From an uncultured Bacteroidales bacterium (GTDB lineage: Bacteria > Bacteroidota > Bacteroidia > Bacteroidales > UBA932): a stretch of 64,000 bases of DNA. Every line of letters starts with the position of its first letter. The stretch's first letter is position 1. Positions 28,242 through 37,212 of this stretch are shown one piece after another. The stretch is taken from positions 24,785 to 88,784 of the forward strand of contig CAJOHK010000003.1 in the NCBI GenBank assembly GCA_905234285.1. The letters run 5' to 3'. The notes below the pieces were generated by a model. The model made no database searches, had not been told where the DNA came from, and saw nothing but the letters and a program-made list of their open reading frames with translations. The position numbers and the translations under genes are program-made.

Positions 28242-30436
28242 GTTACAAGAGAACCCTCGTGACCTGCGCACTCCCCTACGCCAATGGTCCTGTCCATATC
28301 GGCCACCTGGCCGGCGCCTATCTGCCCGGCGACATTTACGTCCGCTACCTGCGCATGCGCGGAGAGGACGTGGTGTTCATTTGCGGCAGCGACGAGCATG
28401 GCGTGCCCATTACCATCAAGGCACGCGAGCAGGGCGTAACCCCGCAGGACATTGTGGACAAGTACCACAAAGTGATGAAAGACGCCTTCACGGGGCTGGG
28501 CATCAACTTCGATATCTATTCCCGCACCTCGTCGGCCGTACACGATGAGAACGCCGCCGAGTTCTTCAGGAAGCTCTACGACCAGGACGATTTCATTACC
28601 CAGGAAAGCGAGCAGCTGTACGATGAGGACGCCAAGATGTTCCTCACCGACCGCCTCATCGAGGGCACCTGCCCCAAGTGCGGCAATCCGCATGCGTACG
28701 GCGACCAGTGCGAGAAATGCGGCAGCACCCTGAGCCCCGAGGAACTGCTGGACCCCAAGTCCAAGCTGAGCGGCAGCACACCCGTCAAGAAAAAGACCAA
28801 GCACTGGTACCTGCCCCTGAACCAGTACGAGCCCTGGCTGCGGGACTGGATCCTGGAGCAGCATAAGGAGTGGAAAACCAATGTCTACGGCCAGTGCAAG
28901 AGCTGGCTGGACGGCGGCCTGCAGCCTCGCGCCGTGACGCGCGACCTGGACTGGGGCGTGCCCGTTCCGGTAGACGGCGCCGAGGGCAAGGTGCTCTATG
29001 TGTGGTTCGACGCCCCCATCGGCTATATTTCCAATACCAAGGAGCTTCTCCCGGAGAGCTGGGAAAAATGGTGGAAGGACCCCGAGACGCGCCTCATCCA
29101 TTTCATCGGCAAGGACAACATTGTGTTCCACTGCATTGTGTTCCCCTCCATGCTCAAGGCCTATGGAGACTACGTGCTGCCCGACAATGTGCCCTCCAAC
29201 GAGTTCCTGAACCTGGAAGGCGACAAGATTTCCACCTCCCGCAACTGGGCGGTATGGGTGCACGAATATGAGAAAGACTTCCCCGGCTGCGAGGACGTGC
29301 TGCGCTACGTGCTCACCGCCAACGCCCCCGAGACCAAGGACAACGACTTTACCTGGAAGGACTTCCAGAGCCGGAACAACAGCGAGCTGCTGGCCATCTT
29401 CGGCAACTTTGTGAACCGCGCCGTGGTGCTCACGCAAAAGTACTTCGGCGGCAAGGTGCCGGCCAACCTCAAGCCGGAAGCCATTGACGCCGAGACACTT
29501 GCCTCCATCAAGCCCTGCCGCGAAGCCCTGGAGAAGTACCTGGATACCTTCCACTTCCGCGAGGCGCTTAAGGAGGCCATGAACATGGCGCGTATCGGCA
29601 ACAAGTACATCTCCGACATGGAGCCCTGGAAGGTGGCCAAGGAGGATATGGACCGCACGGCCAGCATCCTGTACACCTGTCTGCAGATTTGTGCCGACCT
29701 GGCCATCGCCTTTGAGCCCTTCACGCCCTTCAGCGCCCAGAAGCTGCGCGACATCCTGCGCGTGGGCATCAATGCCGGCTGGGATCACCGCGCCGGTGAA
29801 GGCTCCCCTACCGTGAACTTCTACAAGGCCGACGAAGGCCTGGCGCTGCATACCGTGCCCTTTGCTGGTTCGTTGTCCAAAGAGGCACTTTCTTCTCCCA
29901 GCTTATCCTTAGACTGGAGCATGCTGGGCGCCTCCGAACTGTTGCCATCCGGGCATGAGCTGGGACAGGCCGTGCTGCTGTTCCGCAAGATCGAGGACGA
30001 CGAGGTAGAGGCCCAGATTGCCCGCCTGCAGGCCATCAAGGCCGCCCGTGAGGCCGCCGAGGCTGCCAAGGCTGCGGCCGAAGCTGCCAAGAAGGTGGAG
30101 CCGCAAAAGCCGGAGGTCACCTTCGAGCAGTTCGGTGCCATGGACATCCGCACCGCCACGGTGCTGGCGGCCGAGCGCGTACCCAAGACAGATAAACTTT
30201 TGAAGCTTTCCATCGATACGGGTATCGACCAGCGCACCATCGTCTCCGGCATCGCCGAGTATTACAGCCCCGAGGACATGGTGGGCAAGCAGATATGCAT
30301 CCTCGCTAACCTGGCACCCCGCACCATCCGCGGCATCGAGTCCCGCGGCATGATCCTCATGGCCAAGCAGGGCGACGGAACCATGCGCTTTATTACACCC
30401 CAGGAAGCCCTGGTAAACGGCGCAACCATCGGATAA
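28238..30436 (+). CDS. metG: Methionyl-tRNA synthetase
   Basis: 732 residues from the ATG that overlaps the dnaG stop. HIGH motif is His20-Ile-Gly-His23; the KMSKS loop reads KISTS (330-334), a tolerated variant. A zinc knuckle CPKCG...CEKCG lies near 147-164 (two-knuckle, large type). After the anticodon-binding region an Ala/Glu/Lys-rich helix (about 590-625) links to the C-terminal EMAP-II-like tRNA-binding domain ([14 protein letters not shown] to the end), which gives dimerisation and tRNA affinity. Charges tRNA-Met in the cytoplasm. Confidence 0.95.
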   Translation: MSYKRTLVTCALPYANGPVHIGHLAGAYLPGDIYVRYLRMRGEDVVFICGSDEHGVPITIKAREQGVTPQDIVDKYHKVMKDAFTGLGINFDIYSRTSSAVHDENAAEFFRKLYDQDDFITQESEQLYDEDAKMFLTDRLIEGTCPKCGNPHAYGDQCEKCGSTLSPEELLDPKSKLSGSTPVKKKTKHWYLPLNQYEPWLRDWILEQHKEWKTNVYGQCKSWLDGGLQPRAVTRDLDWGVPVPVDGAEGKVLYVWFDAPIGYISNTKELLPESWEKWWKDPETRLIHFIGKDNIVFHCIVFPSMLKAYGDYVLPDNVPSNEFLNLEGDKISTSRNWAVWVHEYEKDFPGCEDVLRYVLTANAPETKDNDFTWKDFQSRNNSELLAIFGNFVNRAVVLTQKYFGGKVPANLKPEAIDAETLASIKPCREALEKYLDTFHFREALKEAMNMARIGNKYISDMEPWKVAKEDMDRTASILYTCLQICADLAIAFEPFTPFSAQKLRDILRVGINAGWDHRAGEGSPTVNFYKADEGLALHTVPFAGSLSKEALSSPSLSLDWSMLGASELLPSGHELGQAVLLFRKIEDDEVEAQIARLQAIKAAREAAEAAKAAAEAAKKVEPQKPEVTFEQFGAMDIRTATVLAAERVPKTDKLLKLSIDTGIDQRTIVSGIAEYYSPEDMVGKQICILANLAPRTIRGIESRGMILMAKQGDGTMRFITPQEALVNGATIG

Positions 30437-30459
30437 TCTATTATTAATTTTATACCATT

Positions 30460-31026
30460 ATGAAAAAATTTATTGCTCTTCTTTCTGTGGCCGTTTTGGC
30501 CCTCGCAGGTGCCCAGCGCGCCTCTGCCATCGAAGACCCCAACCCCAAGGGGAATCTGACCCTGGGCGCTTATGTCAGCGTGGCCCCCGGTGCCAACTTC
30601 ACCGGTGACGTTGTCATTGCCAATGTTTGGAAAGGTCACATCACCATTGGCGGTGTAGCCGGCGTGTTCTATGCTCCTCAGGTGTTTTATCCTGCTTCTA
30701 TCCGCAACCCCGAATTTGACATCTTCCTGGCTCCCCGCGCCACCTTCGGCCTTAACCTGAGCAAGAAGATTCAGGTGTATGCCGGTCTCTTCACCGGTGT
30801 AAGGGTGTACTTCAACCACGAGTACAACCCCACTTATTACAGTAATCCGGTTCTCCATTCCAATGTGAGTCCGTACACCGGAGCTGTAAAGGCCAACTTC
30901 GGTTTTGCCGGTGGTATGGTTAACGGTTTCCGCTTCTTCCTGACCGACCGCTTTGCTCTTTCGGCCGAGATTTGCCCCGCCTACCCCACCACCCTCATCA
31001 ACATGGGTGTTTCCCTGAAGTTCTAA
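30460..31026 (+). CDS. Small outer-membrane beta-barrel-like protein
   Basis: 188 residues with a Sec signal peptide (cleavage near 23, ASAIE). The mature chain alternates hydrophobic and polar residues (for example LTLGAYVSVAPGANF and GLFTGVRVYF) and ends in Phe (MGVSLKF), as outer-membrane barrels do; eight strands would fit the length. I do not recognise a named family. It follows metG by 23 bp and may be read from the metG transcript or from a weak box just upstream (TAATTTTA). A bidirectional terminator follows at 31063. Confidence 0.75.
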   Translation: MKKFIALLSVAVLALAGAQRASAIEDPNPKGNLTLGAYVSVAPGANFTGDVVIANVWKGHITIGGVAGVFYAPQVFYPASIRNPEFDIFLAPRATFGLNLSKKIQVYAGLFTGVRVYFNHEYNPTYYSNPVLHSNVSPYTGAVKANFGFAGGMVNGFRFFLTDRFALSAEICPAYPTTLINMGVSLKF

Positions 31027-31062
31027 GGGGTTTGCGTGACACGTAACTAATTGAACTCTAGT

Positions 31063-31113
31063 GTTTTACAGAAAAGCAGTCCGGCTAATTGCCGGACTGT
31101 TTTTCTGTAAAAC
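31063..31113. terminator. Bidirectional terminator hairpin with conserved flanks (copy A)
   Basis: A 23-bp stem with one G-U type mismatch and a 5-nt TAATT loop, between convergent genes ending at 31026 and 31151. The core AGTCCGGC/GCCGGACT recurs in the hairpins at 34975 and 51262, and outside the stem the minus strand reads ATCACTTA..AATTGATTA..AGCGTTTTAC (31103-31139), also shared with those copies. Confidence 0.85.
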
Positions 31114-31150
31114 GCTGTTAATCAATTAGATAAGTGATCACATCCTGGCC

Positions 31151-32731
31151 TTACAAACCCCACTCTGCGGCACTGAAGCTTGTTTTGGGCGCGTTGGGGA
31201 TGCCCGGGAAGTAGGTGACGCCGGTTATCTTTTCCAAATCGGCCACGCTCATGAGTTCGGTGGCGGTAACCTTCTGGCGCACGTTCACATGGGCGCGGAC
31301 AAAGGCCACGCACTTGAGCTCGCTGGCACTGCAATCCTTGACGCTCTTGCCGCTGTTACCCTTCTTGGTGCGCAGCAGCACATAGTAATACATGGTGGGC
31401 ATGGAAACGTCGTTGCGTCCGCCAAAGCTGATCTTGGAAGGGTTCTGGGTTTGGCCGTAGGCATCGGTGTATTTCTCGAAGTAGCAGCCCAGTACCTCGT
31501 ACAGGGTATCGGCGCACTCCTGCCCGTCCACAAAGTCTTCCAGGACATTCCAGCGGCCGCCGCCCGTGTTGAAGTTGGCGCTTAACTGCGGCGCGATGTT
31601 GGTATAATAGAAGACCTGACGGTTGGTGCCGCTGGAGCAGGTGCGCTCGGCCGAGCCCAGCATATGGCCCTTGTTGCAGCCGCCGCCGGTACTCTTGGAG
31701 TTGTACTGGAGATTGGCGGGAACATTCGGGTCTGCGCCATAGGCCTCTGTACGGCCACTGCTGCCTTTATACATGCTATGCCGGGGTGCGGCCACCCACA
31801 CCGGGCAGTGATGCTCTGCGCTGAAGCATACCGTGTAATTGCGGGCATACTTGCCACCTGGACCCTTTACGTCCGGGCTAATGTGCCAGGCGTAATATTG
31901 GTCGCTGTTGGAAGAGTTGATCATGTAGCTGCCACTCTTCTGGATGTTCATCTTGGGAAGCTCATACCAGCCGGGCTGGCCGCCGGTGGGCTGCGGGGAA
32001 TCTCCCTGGGGCGTAGCGAAGGACTTGATCGAACCGGTGAAGGTTTTGATGGTCTCGCCGCTCTGGAGGGTCACATAGGCCCTATAATAATAGGTATGGT
32101 TTTCCTCCAGGCCTTCCAGCATTTCGTAGAACTGGCCGCTGGTGCCGGAACCGGGGACCTGGGCCTGCAGCTGCTCGCTGAGGTTAGTGGCCGACATACC
32201 CCAATCGAAGCCGACTTCGCGCACGGTGGCCGTGGCCGAAGAATAGGTGGCGTCAAGTACGGCGCTGGAAAGGGTGATGCCGGTGGCACTGCCGGTGGTT
32301 ACCGTAACGGAAATCCCAGGATCGGGGCCTGGATCGGGGCCGGTGCCTTTATTTTGGACGATGGGAAGATAAATGGCCCCCTTCCCGCTGGTGGGCGAGA
32401 TGAGGAGCGTGGATTCCCTGTTCTTTTGGGGATCGGTATAGGCCTGGGCCTCTACATACACTGTTTGGTTGCTTCGGCCGCGGTCCGGGGTCACAGATAC
32501 CCAGGCGTCCGGGCATTCGATGGTCCAACCGGGCGCGTCACAGCTTAGGGCGAAGGAGAGCTTGCCTCCCTCGGCAGAAAAAGTGAGCGACGCGGGTTGG
32601 ACAGAGAGACTGTAATCCTCCGACCCGGAAGAAGGCTTTTCCTGGTTCTGCGTTTTGGGCGTGGTTTCTTCTGTAGCAGGCGTACAGGCCAGGGCCGCGG
32701 CCGCCAGCAGAAGGGCAAACAGGCGTTTCAT
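31151..32731 (-). CDS. Surface DNA/RNA non-specific endonuclease lipoprotein
   Basis: 526 residues; lipobox Cys16 (ALAC). A BACON domain (about 40-130) and a fibronectin-type-III-like domain (about 140-245, YYYRAYVTLQSGETI) precede a C-terminal beta-beta-alpha-metal nuclease domain (about 260-520). The family's DRGH motif reads NKGH (Asn353-His356), followed by MLGSAER and YTNIAPQ, so the general base His356 is kept. It probably degrades nucleic acid outside the cell, for nutrition or biofilm turnover. Its start lies 1 bp from the glyA stop, so it is likely co-transcribed with glyA. Confidence 0.85.
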   Translation of the reverse strand: MKRLFALLLAAAALACTPATEETTPKTQNQEKPSSGSEDYSLSVQPASLTFSAEGGKLSFALSCDAPGWTIECPDAWVSVTPDRGRSNQTVYVEAQAYTDPQKNRESTLLISPTSGKGAIYLPIVQNKGTGPDPGPDPGISVTVTTGSATGITLSSAVLDATYSSATATVREVGFDWGMSATNLSEQLQAQVPGSGTSGQFYEMLEGLEENHTYYYRAYVTLQSGETIKTFTGSIKSFATPQGDSPQPTGGQPGWYELPKMNIQKSGSYMINSSNSDQYYAWHISPDVKGPGGKYARNYTVCFSAEHHCPVWVAAPRHSMYKGSSGRTEAYGADPNVPANLQYNSKSTGGGCNKGHMLGSAERTCSSGTNRQVFYYTNIAPQLSANFNTGGGRWNVLEDFVDGQECADTLYEVLGCYFEKYTDAYGQTQNPSKISFGGRNDVSMPTMYYYVLLRTKKGNSGKSVKDCSASELKCVAFVRAHVNVRQKVTATELMSVADLEKITGVTYFPGIPNAPKTSFSAAEWGL

Positions 32732-32732
32732 G

Positions 32733-34076
32733 CTAGTAACGGTTTAAGGGACGACCGCTGGTCATCATGTGCACTTTCCGGCGAACTTCGTCCAGGATGA
32801 GCTTGTGAGCAATGCGCTCGGCCAGCTGCTGCTCCGTGGGTTCTTTGGCGCTGAGGGCCTCGAAATGGTTATTGGCCGAGGCCAGGACCTGGTCGATGAG
32901 GTCTACGATGATGAGCATGTCCTTCTCCTCGAAGCCACGGCTGGTGATAGCCGGCGTGCCGATGCGCAAGCCGCTGGTGGCAAAGGCGCTGCGGCTGTCG
33001 AAGGGCACCATGTTCTTGTTCACGGTGATATCGGCGCGGCCCAGCTCTTTCTCGGCCAGGCGGCCGGTCAGGTCCGGGAATTTGGTGCGAAGGTCGATGA
33101 GCATGAGGTGATTGTCGGTGCCTCCGGAGATAATCTTGTAACCGCGGCGGATGAATTCCTTGCACATGGTGGCGGCATTGGCCATCACCTGCTTCTGGTA
33201 GGCCACATATTCCGGCTGGGCGGCCTCGTAGAAAGCCACGGCCTTAGCGGCAATCACATGCTCCAGCGGACCGCCCTGGATGCCGGGGAATACGCTGGAA
33301 TTGAGGATGGCGCTCATCTTCTTGATCTCGCCCTTGGGCGTGGTGAGGCCCCAGGGATTGTCAAAGTCCTTGCCCATGAGGATGATACCGCCGCGCGGTC
33401 CGCGCAGGGTCTTGTGGGTGGTGGAGGTGACAATATGGGCATATTTCACAGGATTCTTGAGCAGACCGGCGGCAATGAGACCGGCGGTGTGGGCCATGTC
33501 GATCCAGAGGATGGCGCCCACTTTGTCGGCGATGGCGCGCATGCGCTCGTAGTCCCATTCGCGGGAATAGGCCGATGCACCGCCGATGATGAGCTTGGGC
33601 TTGCACTCCAGGGCCTTCTTTTCCATATCATCGTAGTCTACACGGCCGGTTTCCGGATTGAGGCCGTAGGCCACCGGATGGTACAGCAGGCCGCTGGCGT
33701 TCACGGGAGAGCCGTGGGTAAGGTGACCGCCCATGGACAGGTCCAGGCCCATGAAGGTGTCGCCGGGCTTGAGGATGGCCATGGTCACGGCCATATTGGC
33801 CTGGGCACCGGAGTGAGGCTGTACGTTGGCATACTCGGCGTCATACAGCTTGCACAGACGGTCTATGGCCAGCTGCTCAATCTGGTCTACAACCTCGCAG
33901 CCACCGTAATAGCGCTTGCCCGGGTAGCCCTCGGCGTATTTGTTGGTGCAGATGGAACCCATGGCGGCCATTACCTGGTCCGACACATAGTTTTCCGATG
34001 CAATGAGTTCCAGCCCGGAGGACTGACGTTCCTTTTCCTGCTTGATAAGGTCAAAAACCTGTAGATCCTGTTTCAT
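32733..34076 (-). CDS. glyA: Serine hydroxymethyltransferase
   Basis: 447 residues. The PLP-binding lysine is Lys222 in [26 protein letters not shown] and the [13 protein letters not shown] loop are typical. Interconverts serine plus tetrahydrofolate with glycine plus methylene-tetrahydrofolate, the main one-carbon source. serC and a serA-like gene about 4 kb away on the other strand supply serine. Promoter boxes lie at 34167-34183 (minus), leaving a leader of about 85 nt that contains a C-rich hairpin. Confidence 0.96.
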   Translation of the reverse strand: MKQDLQVFDLIKQEKERQSSGLELIASENYVSDQVMAAMGSICTNKYAEGYPGKRYYGGCEVVDQIEQLAIDRLCKLYDAEYANVQPHSGAQANMAVTMAILKPGDTFMGLDLSMGGHLTHGSPVNASGLLYHPVAYGLNPETGRVDYDDMEKKALECKPKLIIGGASAYSREWDYERMRAIADKVGAILWIDMAHTAGLIAAGLLKNPVKYAHIVTSTTHKTLRGPRGGIILMGKDFDNPWGLTTPKGEIKKMSAILNSSVFPGIQGGPLEHVIAAKAVAFYEAAQPEYVAYQKQVMANAATMCKEFIRRGYKIISGGTDNHLMLIDLRTKFPDLTGRLAEKELGRADITVNKNMVPFDSRSAFATSGLRIGTPAITSRGFEEKDMLIIVDLIDQVLASANNHFEALSAKEPTEQQLAERIAHKLILDEVRRKVHMMTSGRPLNRY

Positions 34077-34166
34077 TCCATGAAACTATTAAATGTTAAA
34101 CGTTACCCCCTCCCGAAACCCCTCCTCCGAGGGAGGGACTTTTTCTCACATCTATTTCAAGTCTTA

Positions 34167-34174
34167 CAAATATA
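34167..34174 (-). promoter_or_regulatory. -7 promoter box for glyA (TATATTTG on minus strand)
   Basis: CAAATATA on the plus strand reads as a perfect TAnnTTTG on the minus strand; a second perfect match (TATTTTTG) lies at 34176-34183. The predicted glyA leader includes a C-rich hairpin at about 34118-34140 (CCCTCC / GGAGGG followed by ACTTTTTC in the plus sense). Confidence 0.55.
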
Positions 34175-34196
34175 ACAAAAATAATCTTGAAAACAT

Positions 34197-34204
34197 TATA
34201 TTTG
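34197..34204 (+). promoter_or_regulatory. -7 promoter box for the TrmH-family gene (leaderless?)
   Basis: Perfect TATATTTG ending only 4 nt before the ATG at 34209. With the usual 6-8-nt distance from box to start site, transcription would begin at or next to the A of the start codon. Confidence 0.55.
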
Positions 34205-34208
34205 CAGC

Positions 34209-34886
34209 ATGAAAGACAGGAAACTGCTCAATATCGAATTGGGGCGAATTTCGGCCCGGGAATACAGCTCCAGCCGGCCCCCAAGCGGCGTGGTGCTGGT
34301 GCTGGACAACATCCGCAGCGCCCACAATGTGGGAAGCGCTTTCCGCACGGCCGATGCTTTTGGCGTAGACAAAGTCTGGCTGGGCGGTATCTGCCCGGTG
34401 CCCCCCTCCCCCGAGCTGCACAAAGTGGCCCTGGGCGCCGAGGAAGTAGTACCCTTCGAGCACGTTTCCGACGTGGTAGCCCTGGTCCGCCAGCTCCAGG
34501 CCGACGGCTACACCGTCATTGCCGTAGAACAAACGGTGCATTCGGTGAAACTGGACGACTTCCAGCGGGGATGCGCCCCCTGGGGGACTTGTGCACCCCC
34601 GCACAAGGGTAGGGGGAGGGGCCCGTTGGATACAAGTTCCGAAGGGACGCAGGAGACAATGGGAGGGGCCGGAGTGGAGCGAAGCGGAACGGAGTTCCCC
34701 CAGGGGGCGCATCCCCGCTGGAAATATGCCCTGGTTTTCGGCAATGAAGTGGCCGGTGTACAGCAGGAAGTGGTAGACGCCTGCGACTTTGCCCTGGAGA
34801 TTCCCCAAAAGGGCACCAAGCACTCCCTGAATGTATCCGTTTCCATCGGCGTAGTCCTTTGGGCCGTTATGGAGCGTCTAGGATAG
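34209..34886 (+). CDS. TrmH/SpoU-family RNA 2'-O-methyltransferase with in-frame palindromic insert
   Basis: 225 residues. The SPOUT knot motifs are intact: DNIRSAHNVGSAFRTADAFG (about 33-52), ALVFGNEVAGVQQEVVD (about 173-189) and IPQKGTKHSLNVSVSIGVVL at the C-terminus, so it should use S-adenosylmethionine to methylate a ribose in tRNA or rRNA. Between LDDFQ and KYALVF, where relatives have only a few residues, lie about 50 Gly/Pro/Arg-rich residues encoded by a 160-bp element with perfect 26-bp inverted ends (34562-34721). The reading frame stays open through it. A -7 box 4 nt before the ATG suggests a leaderless mRNA. Which RNA it modifies cannot be told. Confidence 0.88.
   Translation: MKDRKLLNIELGRISAREYSSSRPPSGVVLVLDNIRSAHNVGSAFRTADAFGVDKVWLGGICPVPPSPELHKVALGAEEVVPFEHVSDVVALVRQLQADGYTVIAVEQTVHSVKLDDFQRGCAPWGTCAPPHKGRGRGPLDTSSEGTQETMGGAGVERSGTEFPQGAHPRWKYALVFGNEVAGVQQEVVDACDFALEIPQKGTKHSLNVSVSIGVVLWAVMERLG
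34562..34721. mobile_element. In-frame palindromic element inside the TrmH-family gene
   Basis: The 5' end (34562-34587) and 3' end (34696-34721) are perfect 26-bp inverted repeats starting CCAGCGGGGATGCGCC. Inside is a second hairpin, CTTGTGC / GCACAAG (34588-34607). The core at 34632-34700 matches 41550-41624 in truA almost exactly, apart from two substitutions and a 6-nt difference that lengthens a small hairpin symmetrically (TCC-GAA-GGA against CCTGC-GAA-GCAGG). No transposase and no clear target duplication are present, so it would be non-autonomous. Confidence 0.85.
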
Positions 34887-34974
34887 GTCCTCTGAGGGGC
34901 CCAAGCAGCAATCAATCAAATAGCACCTATTTGTCGCGTTCACCTAAGTCATTGATTGATAGCGTTTTGCAAGA

Positions 34975-35003
34975 ATTCAGTCCGGTTTTTCGCCGGACTG
35001 AAT
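34975..35003. terminator. Terminator hairpin with conserved flanks (copy B)
   Basis: 11-bp stem ATTCAGTCCGG / CCGGACTGAAT, 7-nt loop, between the convergent TrmH-family and miaA genes. It is preceded by ATTGATTGATAGCGTTTTGC and followed further out by TTAAGTGATC, the same flanks as copies A and D. Confidence 0.8.
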
Positions 35004-35052
35004 ATCGGGAACTTCCTATGTATCAGCGAGTTAAGTGATCGGCCACAAATGC

Positions 35053-35916
35053 CTATTCGGCTGGAATCCAGCGAATAGAGGGGTCCCGGCGCCACCAGGT
35101 GAGCTGGCGCTTGGCATAGTGGCGGGTGTTACGCTGGATGCAGCGGATGGTCTCGTCCAAGTTGCAGGTGCCGTCAAAGTACTCAAAGAATTCTTTGTAG
35201 CCGACAGTCTGCAGGGCCGGAAGTGCCCGGTAAGGGAGCAGGGAACGGGCTTCGGCCTCCAGTCCGGCGTCAATCATAGCAAGGACCCGGGCATTGATGC
35301 GCTCGTAGAGCGCTTCCCGGGGACGCTCCAGTCCCACTTTCACAATCTCGAAATCCCGCTCCTTGAAACTGCGGGTTTTAAAAGAAGAGAAAGGCTTGCC
35401 CGTGTACATGCACACCTCCAGGGCCCGAATGACCCGCTGCCCGTTGGAAAGATCAATCTCTGAATAGGTAACGGGGTCCAGCTCCTTGAGTTCCTGGGCC
35501 AGTACGTCCACACCCTCGCTCTGGAGGCACTCCATCAGGTGCTCCCGCAGCTGGATGGGGACCTCGGGGAAGTCGTCCAGGCCGTAGCAGAAGGCATCGA
35601 TATAGAGCATGGAGCCGCCGCACATGACCAGGGTCTCGTGCCCCTCGGCAAACAAGCGGTTCACCAGATCCAGGGCCTCTACTTCGTAGATGCCGGCGGT
35701 GTAGTAGCGGGTTATGGGGGTGGTGCGGATAAAATAATGCCGAACCGCAGCCAATTCCTCATCGGAGGGGGCTGCGGTGCCAATTTTTAGTTCCTGATAG
35801 ATTTGCCGGGAATCACAGGAAATAACGGGGGACCCGCATTCCAGCGCACGACGGATGGCATAGCCGGTTTTGCCGACGGCGGTAGGGCCCAGTATGATTT
35901 CCAGCCGACGGGGCAT
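35053..35916 (-). CDS. miaA: tRNA dimethylallyltransferase
   Basis: 287 residues. P-loop GPTAVGKT (10-17), the DSRQIYQ motif (about 35-41), CGGSMLYIDAF (about 98-108) and the Arg-rich QRNTRHYAKRQLTWWR region near the end are all present. Transfers a dimethylallyl group to A37 of tRNAs reading UNN codons. The start is 2 bp from the stop of the pRiA4b ORF-3-like gene, so the two form an operon. Confidence 0.95.
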   Translation of the reverse strand: MPRRLEIILGPTAVGKTGYAIRRALECGSPVISCDSRQIYQELKIGTAAPSDEELAAVRHYFIRTTPITRYYTAGIYEVEALDLVNRLFAEGHETLVMCGGSMLYIDAFCYGLDDFPEVPIQLREHLMECLQSEGVDVLAQELKELDPVTYSEIDLSNGQRVIRALEVCMYTGKPFSSFKTRSFKERDFEIVKVGLERPREALYERINARVLAMIDAGLEAEARSLLPYRALPALQTVGYKEFFEYFDGTCNLDETIRCIQRNTRHYAKRQLTWWRRDPSIRWIPAE

Positions 35917-35918
35917 GC

Positions 35919-36470
35919 CTACTGCTCGTCCTCGTCGTAGATTTCTTTGCCGTCTTCGTCCTGGTCTTCCTCTTCCTCCTCTACATCCAAGTCTTCATCA
36001 TCGAAGTCTTCATCGTCTTCTTCTCCGGGAAGCTTGCGCTGTTTGTCGGGGAGGTCTTCGAAGGCTACGTAGCCGTTCTCGAACTCGATGGGATTGGGGC
36101 CTTTTACATCGGCCAGGACGGGGAAGTCCGGGCTCACCTTGACGCCCTCCAGTTCCCCTTCTACGGCGATGTTCACGCTCTTGCGGTTGGTGACGTCGTA
36201 AAAGTACACGAAGTCTGTGGCGCCGGCCCGGATGACTTTCTCCAGCGGGGTCTCGTCTACGGTGCCCCAGCCCAGGTCAAACAGCCCATACCGGCCCACT
36301 ACGCCACCGGTGATATCCAGGGCCTTGAACATAATGAGCTGGTCCTGAGGGAACTCAAGATCGGCCCTTATTTGCTTATGAAGGGTGTACAGCGTAGTGG
36401 CGCCGTGCACGTGGTAAACTCTGAAAAATCCTTTAATCCCCGCAAGGGTGACTCTTATTTGGAAAACCAT
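35919..36470 (-). CDS. pRiA4b ORF-3-like (TnpR-like) conserved protein with acidic tail
   Basis: 183 residues. The body (1-140) matches the plasmid pRiA4b ORF-3 / IS1096 TnpR-like family (YTLHKQIRADLEFPQDQL, DFVYFYDVTNRK), a conserved chromosomal protein in Bacteroidetes despite the name; nothing mobile surrounds it here. Residues about 145-183 are almost all Asp and Glu. Function unknown. Promoter box TATCTTTG on the minus strand at 36496-36503 leaves a leader of about 20 nt. Cotranscribed with miaA. Confidence 0.8.
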   Translation of the reverse strand: MVFQIRVTLAGIKGFFRVYHVHGATTLYTLHKQIRADLEFPQDQLIMFKALDITGGVVGRYGLFDLGWGTVDETPLEKVIRAGATDFVYFYDVTNRKSVNIAVEGELEGVKVSPDFPVLADVKGPNPIEFENGYVAFEDLPDKQRKLPGEEDDEDFDDEDLDVEEEEEDQDEDGKEIYDEDEQ

Positions 36471-36495
36471 AGATTACTAATACTTTTTACGAAAT

Positions 36496-36503
36496 CAAAG
36501 ATA
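36496..36503 (-). promoter_or_regulatory. -7 promoter box (TATCTTTG on minus strand)
   Basis: Perfect TAnnTTTG, 25 nt upstream of the ATG at 36470, for the ORF-3-like/miaA pair. It lies back to back with the yigZ promoter. Confidence 0.6.
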
Positions 36504-36545
36504 CTGCTTTTTTCCGGTTCCGTTGCAAAATATCGTAAAAAACGC

Positions 36546-36553
36546 TACTTTCG
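36546..36553 (+). promoter_or_regulatory. -7-like box for the YigZ gene (TACTTTCG, leaderless?)
   Basis: Seven of eight positions match TAnnTTTG; it ends 5 nt before the ATG at 36559, again leaving no room for a leader. Confidence 0.4.
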
Positions 36554-36558
36554 TGGAA

Positions 36559-37158
36559 ATGGAATTGTTCGACGCATACAAGAGCATCGCGGCCCCGTCG
36601 CAGGGGCTTTTCAAGGACAACGGCTCCCGTTTCATTGCGCTGGCATATCCCGTAGAAACAGAGGAAGAGGTAAAGGCCATTGTGGCGGGCCTGCGCAAGG
36701 AGTACCACGATGCCCGGCACCACTGCTACGCCTATCGGCTGGGGTACAAGGCCGATGTCTACAGGGCATCGGACGACGGCGAACCCTCCGGCAGCGCCGG
36801 CCGGCCCATCCTGGGGCAAATCGACTCCCTGGGCCTGAGCGACGTGCTGGTTGTGGTAGTGCGCTATTTCGGCGGCATCAAGCTGGGCATCCCCGGGCTC
36901 ATCCGCGCGTACAAAACCTCTACGGCCGATGCCCTCTCGCAGGCGCAAGTCGTGGAGAAGATTGCCGGCCAACGCTTCCGCATCCGCTTCGGCTACCTGG
37001 CCATGAACGACGTCATGAAGGTGCTCAAGGAGATGGACCTGCCGCCGTCGGCCCAGGAATTCGGGGAAGACTGTTCCCTTCAAGTGCGTGTGCGGCTCAC
37101 TGCCGTGGACAGCTTTAAAGAAAGACTGAAAACCGTGTCATCTATTGAAGAAGTCTAA
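36559..37158 (+). CDS. YigZ/IMPACT-family protein
   Basis: 199 residues from ATG 36559 (MELFDAYKSI); an in-frame TTG at 36523 lies upstream of the likely promoter and is rejected. Characteristic motifs are GSRFIALAYPV, HHCYAYRLG, SDDGEPSGSAGRPIL and VVRYFGGIKLGIPGLIRAY. YigZ proteins are related to eukaryotic IMPACT and are thought to touch translation or stress control; the biochemical role is not settled. It stands alone, 54 bp before serC. Confidence 0.88.
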   Translation: MELFDAYKSIAAPSQGLFKDNGSRFIALAYPVETEEEVKAIVAGLRKEYHDARHHCYAYRLGYKADVYRASDDGEPSGSAGRPILGQIDSLGLSDVLVVVVRYFGGIKLGIPGLIRAYKTSTADALSQAQVVEKIAGQRFRIRFGYLAMNDVMKVLKEMDLPPSAQEFGEDCSLQVRVRLTAVDSFKERLKTVSSIEEV

Positions 37159-37167
37159 AATATTTGC

Positions 37168-37175
37168 TATCTTTC
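37168..37175 (+). promoter_or_regulatory. -7-like box for serC (TATCTTTC)
   Basis: Seven of eight matches to TAnnTTTG, 37 nt before the serC ATG; probable promoter of the serC-serA-DUF1015 operon. Confidence 0.45.
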
Positions 37176-37212
37176 GAGACTTTAAGCAATCTGTTTATTA
37201 ACCACATAATTT

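Noticed and set aside
29850..29960. Possible further in-frame repeat in metG, resembling part of the M16 gene near 20660-20740 (ALSSxSLS in both)
   Set aside because: The shared stretch is short, DNA similarity is patchy and no inverted ends are visible; chance cannot be excluded.
34100..34145. C-rich stretch before glyA as a third copy of the in-gene palindromic element
   Set aside because: It shares only C/G runs with the element; the diagnostic core (GGAGTGGAGCGAAGCGG) is absent.
35919..36470. Mobile element suggested by the pRiA4b ORF-3 / TnpR family name
   Set aside because: No transposase, inverted repeats or target duplications surround it; it is a chromosomal gene coupled to miaA.
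36523..36558. Upstream TTG start for yigZ
   Set aside because: It lies upstream of or within the probable promoter box, and family similarity begins at the ATG at 36559.
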